Positions 44,311 through 51,828 of a stretch of DNA of 64,000 nt are shown here, one piece after another. Location: positions 248,001 to 312,000 of the forward strand of contig NZ_WOFH01000008.1 of the NCBI RefSeq assembly GCF_009733595.1, read 5' to 3'. The number at the start of each line of letters is the position of its first letter. The stretch's first letter is position 1. The translations under genes were made by a program, and so were the position numbers. The notes under the pieces are model-generated. The model searched no databases. It saw only the letters and a program-made list of their open reading frames with translations, and was not told the DNA's origin. The stretch comes from Actinomadura litoris (GTDB lineage Bacteria; Actinomycetota; Actinomycetes; Streptosporangiales; Streptosporangiaceae).

Positions 44311-44899
44311 CACCTTCGGCCGCGCCCGGTTCGGCGACGCCGACGACATCCCCCAGCACACCCTCAAGATCCTCGTGGCCGGCGGCTTCGGCGTCGGCAA
44401 GACGACGTTCGTCGGCGTCGTCAGCGAGGTGCGCCCGCTGCGCACCGAGGAGACGCTGACCGACGCCTCCACCGGCGTCGACGACCTCGACGGCGTCGAG
44501 GGCAAGGTGACCACGACCGTCGCCATGGACTTCGGGCGGCTGACGTTCTCCGGCGGCGTCCGCCTGTACCTGTTCGGGACGCCCGGCCAGGAGCGGTTCT
44601 GGTTCATGTGGGACCAGATCGCCTACGGCGCGGTGGGCGCGATCGTCCTGGTCGACACCCGGCGGCTGTCGACCAGCTTCGCCTCCATCGACTTCTTCGA
44701 GCAGCGCGAGATCCCGTTCGTGGTCGCCGCGAACGTCTTCGACGGCGCGCGCCGCTACACCGTCGAGGAGATCCGCGGCGCGCTGGACGTCGACCCCGAG
44801 GTGCCCGTGCTGCTGTGCGACGTGCGCCGTCCGGACGTGGCGCGCGGCGTGCTCGTCACGCTGGTCGAGCACGCCCTGCGGTCATCCGGGCCACGATGA
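44291..44899 (+). CDS. cvnD: Small ATP/GTP-binding protein CvnD
   Basis: 202 residues. G1 is GGFGVGKTTFVG, G3 is LFGTPGQERFWFMWD, and the G4 region is VVAANVFDG in place of NKxD, as in other CvnD proteins. It is the regulatory GTPase of the conservon. Its 3' end overlaps the convergent TetR gene by 44 bp, so the two C-termini are encoded on both strands. Confidence 0.93.
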   Translation: MNSAASDTFGRARFGDADDIPQHTLKILVAGGFGVGKTTFVGVVSEVRPLRTEETLTDASTGVDDLDGVEGKVTTTVAMDFGRLTFSGGVRLYLFGTPGQERFWFMWDQIAYGAVGAIVLVDTRRLSTSFASIDFFEQREIPFVVAANVFDGARRYTVEEIRGALDVDPEVPVLLCDVRRPDVARGVLVTLVEHALRSSGPR

Positions 44900-45449
44900 G
44901 GGACGCGAGCGCGGCGTAGGCGGAGGAGTCGTCCAGGCCCGTCCGCGCCTTGATCTCGCCCCGGTGGATCGACTCCATCACCTGGCCCGCGACGGCGCCG
45001 ACGAACGCCGCGTCGTCGGCGACCGCCTCGTCGACGAGCGCCTGCACCCGCCGGACGGCGTGGCCGGTGTTGCGCTGGTAGATCTCGCGGGCCGGGGCGA
45101 ACGCGTCGAGGTCGGCGAAGAACGCGGGTGACGCCGGGGCCAGCGCGTTCGAGATGGCGCGCAGGTAGACGCCGACGCGCTCGCGCGGGTCGGCGCTCGC
45201 GTCGACCGCGGCCTCGACCTCCTCGGTCGCGCGGCGGAAGAACGCGCGGACGGCGGTGACGATGATCTGCTCGCGGCTGGCGGCGACGGTGTAGAGCGTG
45301 CTCTTGGAGCAGCGCAGCGCGGCGGCCAGCTCCGCGACGCTCAGCCCGGCGAAGCCGCGGTCCAGGAACAGCGCGATGAGCCGGTCGACAAGATCGGCGC
45401 GCCGCCGGTCCGCCCTTGCCGTCCCCGCGGAGGTGACCGTCCCGTTCAT
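44856..45449 (-). CDS. TetR-family regulator
   Basis: 197 residues from ATG at 45449. The helix-turn-helix reads LVDRLIALFLDRGFAGLSVAELAAALRCSKSTLYTVAASREQI. It is divergent from the acyl-CoA dehydrogenase gene, with AGTACCA/TGGTACT repeats between the starts, so it probably represses that gene and itself, perhaps with an acyl-CoA as ligand. Its 3' end overlaps cvnD. Confidence 0.9.
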   Translation of the reverse strand: MNGTVTSAGTARADRRRADLVDRLIALFLDRGFAGLSVAELAAALRCSKSTLYTVAASREQIIVTAVRAFFRRATEEVEAAVDASADPRERVGVYLRAISNALAPASPAFFADLDAFAPAREIYQRNTGHAVRRVQALVDEAVADDAAFVGAVAGQVMESIHRGEIKARTGLDDSSAYAALASLIVARMTAGRARPA

Positions 45450-45458
45450 CCGATCGAC

Positions 45459-45496
45459 AGTACCAAAAACGGTTCTGTGGTACTCGCTCTGGTACT
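45459..45496. promoter_or_regulatory. AGTACCA/TGGTACT operator repeats
   Basis: AGTACCA (45459-45465) and TGGTACT (45478-45484) form an inverted repeat with a 12-bp spacer; a third copy TGGTACT lies at 45490-45496. All are in the 73-bp space between the divergent TetR and acyl-CoA dehydrogenase starts and are AT-rich for this genome. Confidence 0.6.
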
Positions 45497-45522
45497 GTGC
45501 GAGGTGCCGAAAGGAGTTGCGC

Positions 45523-46665
45523 ATGCCCGCCAGCCGACACCTGCCGACCCCCGAGTCCGCCGACCTGATCGCGCTCGCCCGCGAGATCGCGGCCAAGGAG
45601 CTGGCCCCCCGGGCCGCCGACGCCGAGCGCGCCGGCGCCTTCCCCCGCGAGGCCTTCGCGACCCTCGGACGGGCGGGCCTGCTCACGCTGCCCTACCCGG
45701 AGCGGTACGGCGGCGGCGACCAGCCCTACGAGATCTACCTCCAGGCGCTGGAGGAGATCGGCGCGGTGTGGGCGAGCGTCGGCGTCGGCGTGAGCGTGCA
45801 CGCCCTGTCGTGCTTCCCGCTGTTCGCCTACGGCACCGAGGAGCAGCGCGAGCGGTGGCTGCCCGACCTGCTGTCGGGCGACCGGCTCGGCGCGTACTGC
45901 CTGTCGGAGGCGCACGCGGGCTCCGACCCGGCCGCGATGCGCACCAAGGCCGTCCGCGACGGCGACTCCTACGTGCTGAACGGCGCCAAGGCGTGGACGA
46001 CCCACGGCGGCGAGGCCGACTTCTACACGGTCATGGCCCGCACGTCCGACGAGGGCTCGCGCGGCATCTCCTGCTTCCACGTCCCGGCGGGCACCCCGGG
46101 CCTGGAGTTCGACGCCCCCGAGGACAAGATGGGCCTGATGGGCTCGACGACCGCGACCGTCCGCCTGGTGGACGCGCGGGTCCCCGCCGACCACCTCGTC
46201 GGCGCCGAGGGCCAGGGCCTGGCCATCGCGCTCGCGGGCCTGGACGCGGGGCGCCTCGGCATCGCGGCGGTCGCCACCGGCCTCTCCCAGGGCGCGCTCG
46301 ACACCGCCGTCGGCTACGCCAGGGAGCGCGAGGCGTTCGGCAAGGCCATCATCGACCACCAGGGCCTCGCGTTCGTCCTCGCCGACATGGACGCCGCCGT
46401 GGAGACCTCCCGCGCCCTGTACCTGTCGGCGGCGCGGCTCAAGGACGCCGGCCGCCCCTACGGCCGCGAGGCGTCGATCGCCAAGCTCGTCGCCACCGAC
46501 AACGCGATGCGGGTGACGACCGACGCCGTCCAGGTCCTCGGCGGCGCCGGCTACACCCGCGACTTCCCGGTCGAACGCTTCATGCGCGAGGCGAAGGTCA
46601 TGCAGATCTTCGAGGGCACCAACCAGATCCAGCGCCTGGTCATCTCCCGCCACCTGGCACGGTAG
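45523..46665 (+). CDS. Acyl-CoA dehydrogenase
   Basis: 380 residues from ATG with AAGGAG seven bases upstream. Family motifs are complete: CLSEAHAGSDPAAMRTKAVRDGDSYVLNGAKAWTTHG, REAFGKAIIDHQGLAFVLADM, VQVLGGAGYTRDFPVERFMREAKVMQIFEGTNQIQRLVISR, with the catalytic Glu in FEGTN. It introduces the alpha-beta double bond in acyl-CoA with FAD. Chain length is not readable. Control by the divergent TetR is likely. An 8-bp-stem hairpin follows the gene. Confidence 0.93.
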   Translation: MPASRHLPTPESADLIALAREIAAKELAPRAADAERAGAFPREAFATLGRAGLLTLPYPERYGGGDQPYEIYLQALEEIGAVWASVGVGVSVHALSCFPLFAYGTEEQRERWLPDLLSGDRLGAYCLSEAHAGSDPAAMRTKAVRDGDSYVLNGAKAWTTHGGEADFYTVMARTSDEGSRGISCFHVPAGTPGLEFDAPEDKMGLMGSTTATVRLVDARVPADHLVGAEGQGLAIALAGLDAGRLGIAAVATGLSQGALDTAVGYAREREAFGKAIIDHQGLAFVLADMDAAVETSRALYLSAARLKDAGRPYGREASIAKLVATDNAMRVTTDAVQVLGGAGYTRDFPVERFMREAKVMQIFEGTNQIQRLVISRHLAR

Positions 46666-46680
46666 GCGGCCCGTCCACCT

Positions 46681-46708
46681 GCGGCTTCTGGCCCCTCCAC
46701 GAAGCCGC
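46681..46708. terminator. Hairpin after acyl-CoA dehydrogenase gene
   Basis: GCGGCTTC (46681-46688) pairs with GAAGCCGC (46701-46708) around a 12-base loop, 15 bp past the stop codon. It marks the end of the conserved part of the window; decayed sequence follows. Confidence 0.55.
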
Positions 46709-47292
46709 CCCCACTACAGGCACGGTCTCGCCCGCGCTCAGTACGCCTTCGTCCGCTTGATCGTCTCCCAAGGCCCCAGTCGGCGCCCCTGGCGGGGTCG
46801 ACGGTGACCGCCACGAGGTCAAACGTGCCGCGTCGCCCTCGGCTGCGCCGCGCGCCTCGCAGGACAAGGGCGTCCAGCCTGATGCCCATGCCCCGAACAC
46901 GGATCACCGGGTCCGCCCCGTCCGGGTGCGGGTAGAGCGGCGCCTGTTCGGTCGCCAACACCCCGTCGATATGGCCGAAGGTACTGATGCCGAAAACGGA
47001 GACGGTGCGGCCGTTGACCGACCAGGTGGATTTCCGATCGTCGGTCCCCGACCACCACGCCGCCGTGAACCTGGAGTCCTGGACGGCCGAACTGCCAGCC
47101 CTGGAGGATGAGGAATACGAGACAGGCCAGATCATCGAGGGGCGCGCGACCCGCTGCGGGCCTATACCACCTCCCCCGCCACTTTCGCCAGTGTGGACGG
47201 GAAGAGTGCGCCGGGGGGCGAGGGGCGCTGGTTGCCGGTTCACCCGCCGGGTGCCTGGTCGTGCTCGATCCCGTCGGACTCGCTCGCCGATG
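46709..47292. other. No intact gene; possible decayed coding sequence
   Basis: A minus-strand open frame (47243 down to 46551) runs through the stretch and contains STWSVNGRTVSVFGISTFGHIDGVLATEQ, which reads like protein, but its C-terminal part runs into the acyl-CoA dehydrogenase gene and becomes Arg-rich. No family was recognised. It may be the remains of a gene whose 3' end was lost. Confidence 0.3.
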
Positions 47293-47490
47293 TCAGAATC
47301 CCCACCGCTGCTGATGCCGACTGACGGATAGGGCGCCAGATTGTTTCAGGACTTTGGCCACCGGCGGCCGCACCGTGCCGTCGCGGTTGACGGTGGCCAG
47401 GGTGCGGTCGTCCCGGCTGAACGCCACCGAGTAGACGGTGCCGCTGCGGAGGGGAAGAAGGGTAATGGGTGCTGACCCCCTTGGGCTCAT
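47293..47490 (-). pseudogene. WD40-repeat protein fragment
   Basis: About 65 residues. TVYSVAFSRDDRTLATVNRDGTVR matches one WD40 blade (xVxSVAFSPDGxTLATGSxDGTVRLW), after which the frame loses similarity. The usual parent in actinomycetes is a long NACHT- or kinase-linked WD40 protein. There is no start signal and only one blade, so it is a remnant. Confidence 0.55.
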
Positions 47491-47565
47491 CGGTCCGTAG
47501 GAACGACCGCCGATTCCGAACGCGCCACAGTCGACCCGATCACGAACTCCGCCGCCCCGGCCCCC

Positions 47566-47733
47566 TCACACCGGCCACATCAAATCGATCGTCTCAGCTT
47601 GGTCAGCGACCCAACGAGTGACCGCGGCCAACCGAGGATGATCGGCTTTAATGGTCCCCTGCGGGTTCCACCGCGCGCGTATCCATGCGGGTGACGCCCG
47701 CTCCGAAGCCATGATTCGCTGGTCGTCGGTCAC
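47566..47733 (-). CDS. Possible 55-residue hypothetical protein or gene fragment
   Basis: GTG at 47733 opens a frame that includes DDQRIMASERASPAWIR, WNPQGTIKADHP and VTRWVADQAETIDLMWPV. It has lower third-position GC than the rest of the window and was not recognised. It could be the 3' end of a lost gene. The rest of 47491-47881 shows nothing. Confidence 0.25.
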   Translation of the reverse strand: MTDDQRIMASERASPAWIRARWNPQGTIKADHPRLAAVTRWVADQAETIDLMWPV

Positions 47734-47881
47734 GCTGATGACCTGGCGCCTGGCCCGGCTTCAAGCCCACCCGCCGACACCGGCGACCGAGCGGGGGGCC
47801 GGCCGGCAGCCGATACGCTGAAGAATTATTGAGGGTCGACCAACCTTCGCGGCGCCCTGGCTGCCCCGCTGCCGATCCTGG

Positions 47882-50629
47882 TCAGTGCGCAGAGTGCCGG
47901 GCCTCCAGTTCGGCCAGGTACGCCGCTGCGGACGCCGCTTCGGGGACACCGAGCCGCTCGTAGATCCCCACCGCCTCCCGTAGCGGGCCAATCGCCGCCG
48001 CCTCCTCTCCGGCACGGGCGATGGTGCGGGCGGTGCCCTCCAAGGCGTGTGCCTCATCCAACGGGCTCCCGATCTGCCGGGCCAGCCCCAACGCCTGTTC
48101 ATACACCGCGCGTGCCTGGTCCAACGCGGCCGTTTCCCTCAGCAGCTCTCCCATGCTGCACAGAGTCTCCGTCTCTCCCTGCCGGTCATCTACCTCTTGG
48201 AAGACCATCAGCGCCCGCTCGAACAAGCCGGATGCCTGCGGGTGCTCCCCGGTCAGGGTGCGGATGCGGCCCAGTTCGTGGAGGGTGCAGGCTTCGCCGT
48301 TCCGGTTGCCGAGGTCGCGGTACAGCGCCAGCGCCTGCTCCTGCAGGCCGGTGGCCTGGGCGTAGTCCCCGGTTGCAGTGCGGATGCGGCCCAGGTCCCA
48401 AAGGGCGTTGGCTTCGCCGTTCCGGTCGCCGAGGTCGCGGTACAGCGTCAGCGCCTGCTCTTGAAGGCCGGTGGCCTGGGCGTAGTCCCCGGTTGCAGTG
48501 CGGATGCGGCCCAGGTCCCAAAGGGCGTTGGCTTCGCCGAGCCGGTTGCCGAGGTCGCGGTACAGCACTAGCGCCTGCCCCAGCAGGTCGGTGGCCCGGG
48601 CGTAGTCCCCGGTCACGAAGCGGATGCGGCCCAGGTCGTTGAGGGTGTTGGCTTCGCCGAGCCGGTTGCCCAGGTCGCGGTACAGCGCCCGCGCCTGCTC
48701 CTGCAGGTCGGTGGCCTGGGCGTAGTCCCCAGTCTGGGTGCGGATGCGGCCCAGGTCGTTGAGGGTGTTGGCTTCGCCGCCTCGGTTGCCCAGGTCGCGG
48801 TACAGCGCCCGCGCCTGCTCCTGCAGGTCGGTGGCCTGGGCGTAGTCCCCAGTCTGGGTGCGGATGCGGCCCAGGTCGTTGAGGGCGGTGGCTTCGCCGC
48901 GCCGGTCACCGAGGTCGCGGCACAGCGCCCGCGCCTGATCGAACAAGGCGGACGCCTGCGCATAGTCGTCGGTCATGTAGCAGATGCGGCCCAGGTCGTT
49001 GAGGGCGGTGGCTTCGCCGCGCCGGTCACCGAGGTCGCGGCACAGCGCCCGCGCCTGCTCCTGCAGGTCGGCGGCCTGGGCGTAGTCCCCGACCAGGGTG
49101 CGGACGCGGCCCAGTTCGTTGAGGGCGTTGGCAAGGGAGAGATGGTTGTGGGTGTGGCGCGCGGCAGCGATGGCGTTCTGGTGCAGCGCGCTGGCCAGCG
49201 ACCAGGGGCCGTCTTGGTGAAGAACGCCGGCGAGCGCGGCGGTGAGGGTGATGGTGCGGTCGTGGAGCTGGTGGGTGGTGGCGTGGTCGATGCAGGCGAG
49301 CAGGTTGGCGCGTTCGGTGCGCATCCAGACCAGTGCCTCGGCGTGATCGCGCAAGTCCGGCCCTGCCATCGTCGAGGCGGCCGGTGCGGATACCGAGCGA
49401 AGTGATCGCGGCAGATGCCGGTCGGCGGTGTGGGCGGAGTGGGTGTAGTAGTCCAGGAGCCGGTCCAGGGCGGTGTCCCGGTCGGTGGCGGAATCGTGAG
49501 TGGCCAGGGTGCGGGCATAGTCGCGCAGCAGGTCATGCATCCGGTACCGGCCCGCGCCCAGGGGTTGCAGCAGGTACTCCTCGCGGAGCGCCTCCAACAG
49601 GTCGCGGGTGTGGGCGAGGGGGGCGGCGGTGAGGGCGGCGGCGGCGTAGGCGTCGATGTCGGGGCCGGGGTGCAGGCCCAGCAGCCGGAACAGACGCTGC
49701 CGGTCGGGGGGCAGGTCTCGGTAGGACATGTCGAAGGAGACCGTGACCGCCCGGTCGCCGGGCCGTCCCCCGGCGGTCAGCTGCGTCAGCCGGTCGGCCT
49801 CGGCGAACCGCGCCGCGAGCTCGGCCAGTCCGGGGCCCGGCCGGCGCAGATGGCGGCGGACCTTGCCGGCCAGCAGCGCGATCGCCAACGGCAGCCCCGC
49901 GCACCGCCCGACCAGCTCGGCCACCTGGCCGGCCTGTTCGCCGGTGAAGGTGTGGCGGGTCAGCCGGGTGAAAAGAGCGATCGCCTCCTCGTCCGCCAGG
50001 ACGCCCAGGAGCAGGGGGTCGGCGTCGTCCAGGTCGATCGGGCGGCGGCTGGTGATCAGGACCAGGCAGCCGGGCGCCCCGGGCAGCAGCGGTTCGATCT
50101 GCCCATGGCCCGCGGCGTCGTCCAAGACCAGCAGCACGCGCTTGCCCGCCATCCGGTCGCGCCACCACCGGGCCCGCTCGTCCAGTCCGGTCGGAACCTG
50201 GCCGGGCTGCATCCCGGTGCCGACCAGCAGCCCGTACAGCACCTCAGCCGGGTCGGCGGCCGCCAGGCCGGGGGTGTGGGCGTGCAGACCGACGAACAAC
50301 TGCCCATCGGGGAACCGGTCGGCCAGCCGGTGCGCCACATGCGTCACCAGCGCGGTCTTACCGACCCCCGGCATGCCCTCCACCGCGTGGATCGCCACCA
50401 CCCGCTGCTGCCCGGCAGCGGCCAGCAGCCGCTCCACCTCATCGGCGCGGCCGGTGAAGGCGGCCACGTCCCGCGGCAGCGTGCGCACCGCCACCACGCT
50501 CGGCGCCCGCGGCGGTGGGGGGTGTATGTGCTGATCGCCCAGCACCTGGGTGATGCTGGACCCCTCCGAGGCCGTCGCCTTCATCGAAGCCCGACGAGGA
50601 GCCGCAGGCTCGGGGGCAGGGCCCGTCAT
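47882..50629 (-). CDS. STAND NTPase: NB-ARC domain with C-terminal TPR array
   Basis: 915 residues. N-terminal to the NTPase is a short motif at 16-36 containing SSITQVLGDQHI and a Pro run. The NB-ARC domain follows: Walker A GMPGVGKT at 85-92, Walker B VLLVLDD, sensor LVLITSRR, GLPLAI and MHDLLRDYAR. A helical linker leads to about ten 40-residue TPRs (LGRIRTATGDYAQATGLQEQALALYRDLGNRNGEA). It has NLR-like architecture without a catalytic effector. The ATG overlaps the stop of the small membrane protein gene (ATGA), so the two are made together. The likely role is ligand-triggered signalling or immunity. Confidence 0.85.
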   Translation of the reverse strand: MTGPAPEPAAPRRASMKATASEGSSITQVLGDQHIHPPPPRAPSVVAVRTLPRDVAAFTGRADEVERLLAAAGQQRVVAIHAVEGMPGVGKTALVTHVAHRLADRFPDGQLFVGLHAHTPGLAAADPAEVLYGLLVGTGMQPGQVPTGLDERARWWRDRMAGKRVLLVLDDAAGHGQIEPLLPGAPGCLVLITSRRPIDLDDADPLLLGVLADEEAIALFTRLTRHTFTGEQAGQVAELVGRCAGLPLAIALLAGKVRRHLRRPGPGLAELAARFAEADRLTQLTAGGRPGDRAVTVSFDMSYRDLPPDRQRLFRLLGLHPGPDIDAYAAAALTAAPLAHTRDLLEALREEYLLQPLGAGRYRMHDLLRDYARTLATHDSATDRDTALDRLLDYYTHSAHTADRHLPRSLRSVSAPAASTMAGPDLRDHAEALVWMRTERANLLACIDHATTHQLHDRTITLTAALAGVLHQDGPWSLASALHQNAIAAARHTHNHLSLANALNELGRVRTLVGDYAQAADLQEQARALCRDLGDRRGEATALNDLGRICYMTDDYAQASALFDQARALCRDLGDRRGEATALNDLGRIRTQTGDYAQATDLQEQARALYRDLGNRGGEANTLNDLGRIRTQTGDYAQATDLQEQARALYRDLGNRLGEANTLNDLGRIRFVTGDYARATDLLGQALVLYRDLGNRLGEANALWDLGRIRTATGDYAQATGLQEQALTLYRDLGDRNGEANALWDLGRIRTATGDYAQATGLQEQALALYRDLGNRNGEACTLHELGRIRTLTGEHPQASGLFERALMVFQEVDDRQGETETLCSMGELLRETAALDQARAVYEQALGLARQIGSPLDEAHALEGTARTIARAGEEAAAIGPLREAVGIYERLGVPEAASAAAYLAELEARHSAH
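48230..49130. repeat. 120-bp tandem repeats encoding TPRs
   Basis: Consecutive 120-bp units stay in strict register. Units at 48361-48480 and 48481-48600 are nearly identical in DNA, as are those starting near 48601 and 48721; outer units are more diverged. This is a sign of recent internal duplication within the TPR array. Confidence 0.85.
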
Positions 50630-51030
50630 GAGGTCGCGGGCGGAACCGGGGGACGGTCGTCCCCACCGACCTGGCGGATCCGGCTGGAGCGCCGGGCCCG
50701 CGCACGCAACCGGGCCTCCCTGGCTGCCCCGGGAGGGTGGCCGGCTTCCTCAACTGAAGGGCCGCGGGCGTTCCCGCCGATCTGCTCGATCTGGCTGTGG
50801 TCGTCGGCCCGCGCGCGCAGCCACACCCGCCGCCCCCCGCCCGGAGGCGCGGTGGCCAGCCCGTAGACCGCCACCGCCACACCGACCACCGCGACCAGCG
50901 CACCGATCACGCTGGCCAGCTTGTCGGCCTCCTCCAGCCCGACCACCGCGAAGTACCCGCCCAACCCGGCCACGGCCGCCACCGTCACCACCGCGCCGAC
51001 CCCGACCAGCGCCCCGCGTCCACCCGTCAT
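50626..51030 (-). CDS. Small two-helix membrane protein with two amyloid-like motifs
   Basis: 134 residues from ATG at 51030 (AGGA seven bases upstream). Two membrane helices lie at about 6-31 and 40-62. The cytoplasmic tail carries two copies of one motif, at 71-91 (LRARADDHSQIEQIGGN) and 108-128 (LRARARRSSRIRQVGGDD). The core SxIxQxGGD/N is also found at the N-terminus of the coupled STAND protein. It may be the membrane effector triggered by that protein. The frame stays open upstream to a TTG at 51231 and would add another hydrophobic stretch, but no ribosome site is seen there. Confidence 0.7.
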   Translation of the reverse strand: MTGGRGALVGVGAVVTVAAVAGLGGYFAVVGLEEADKLASVIGALVAVVGVAVAVYGLATAPPGGGRRVWLRARADDHSQIEQIGGNARGPSVEEAGHPPGAAREARLRARARRSSRIRQVGGDDRPPVPPATS

Positions 51031-51387
51031 CCCCCCATCCTGAAACCCCCGCCCCCGCCCGCGCCACCCCACGGCACGACCCGGTCTGGCCACCGTCACC
51101 GCAGGTAGATCACCGCTCAGCAGGAGGGCCAGCGCCCACGGAGCGATGCATGCGGCGAAGCCGATGACCAGGCGGGAGGTCGCCCGACCTTCCGCTGGAC
51201 GCCTGCCCTGGATCACTCGACACGAGATCAATGCTCTGCGGCAAAAAAGAAGACGGAGAGACTGAAGATGAGTTCGCTGTGGTCTCCTCCCCCACCGGTC
51301 GAGCAGGTGGCGCAGGCACTGGGCGACCGTCCCCGTCCCCGTCGTGTCTGGATTTGACTGCGAGGATGAACACGACGCTGCGGGTGT
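51031..51387. other. Intergenic stretch with no convincing gene
   Basis: It holds the probable promoter of the two-gene STAND operon. A possible N-terminal extension of the small membrane protein (hydrophobic, 51100-51231 on the minus strand) is the only coding-like signal. An A-rich tract GCAAAAAAGAAG lies near 51240. Confidence 0.4.
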
Positions 51388-51570
51388 TCAGTGGTAGGCG
51401 GCCAAGGCGGCGAAGTACAGACCGAGTGCGGTGGCGGCCGTGCCACCGCCGGTGAGGGCCGCGTGGGCGGTGCCGGTGCCGGTGCGGCGGGCGGTGAGGG
51501 CTGCGGCGGTGGCCAGGTGCAGGGCGACCGACAGGGCAAGCAGCAGGGACAGGATCTGGACCGGGTTCAT
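51388..51570 (-). CDS. Conserved 60-residue membrane protein
   Basis: 60 residues from ATG with AGGAAG six bases upstream. Two hydrophobic segments (about 5-26 and 38-57) are joined by ARRTGTG, and the protein ends LYFAALAAYH. Similar short two-helix proteins are common in actinomycetes; the function is unknown. A decayed copy of its 3' end lies at 58211-58245. Confidence 0.65.
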   Translation of the reverse strand: MNPVQILSLLLALSVALHLATAAALTARRTGTGTAHAALTGGGTAATALGLYFAALAAYH

Positions 51571-51828
51571 GGGGTGCTTCCTCTCGTGCGGTGCCCGACC
51601 CATTTCGGGGGGTGGGCCGCTGATGGGGATGAGGTTCGCCGTCCGGTGGGGTGTCCTGCAGCGGTCAGATAGCAGGTTGGACACCTCGCTCGATAGCGGC
51701 CGGTGACAGGCTTGGGGCGGCGCTGGACGGCGGGCGCGTCGGAGCGGGTGTCCGCACGGTGAGCGGACAGCGCCGGTGTGTGGACGACCATGCCTGGTCG
51801 GAGCCAGCACGGGTAAGAGGGGTGTGGG

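Noticed and set aside
48230..49130. CRISPR-like regular repeats
   Set aside because: The units are 120 bp, contiguous, without spacers and encode TPRs.
51231..51455. A 74-codon + strand frame in the gap
   Set aside because: No ribosome site, low-complexity end, and it overlaps the conserved 60-residue gene on the other strand.
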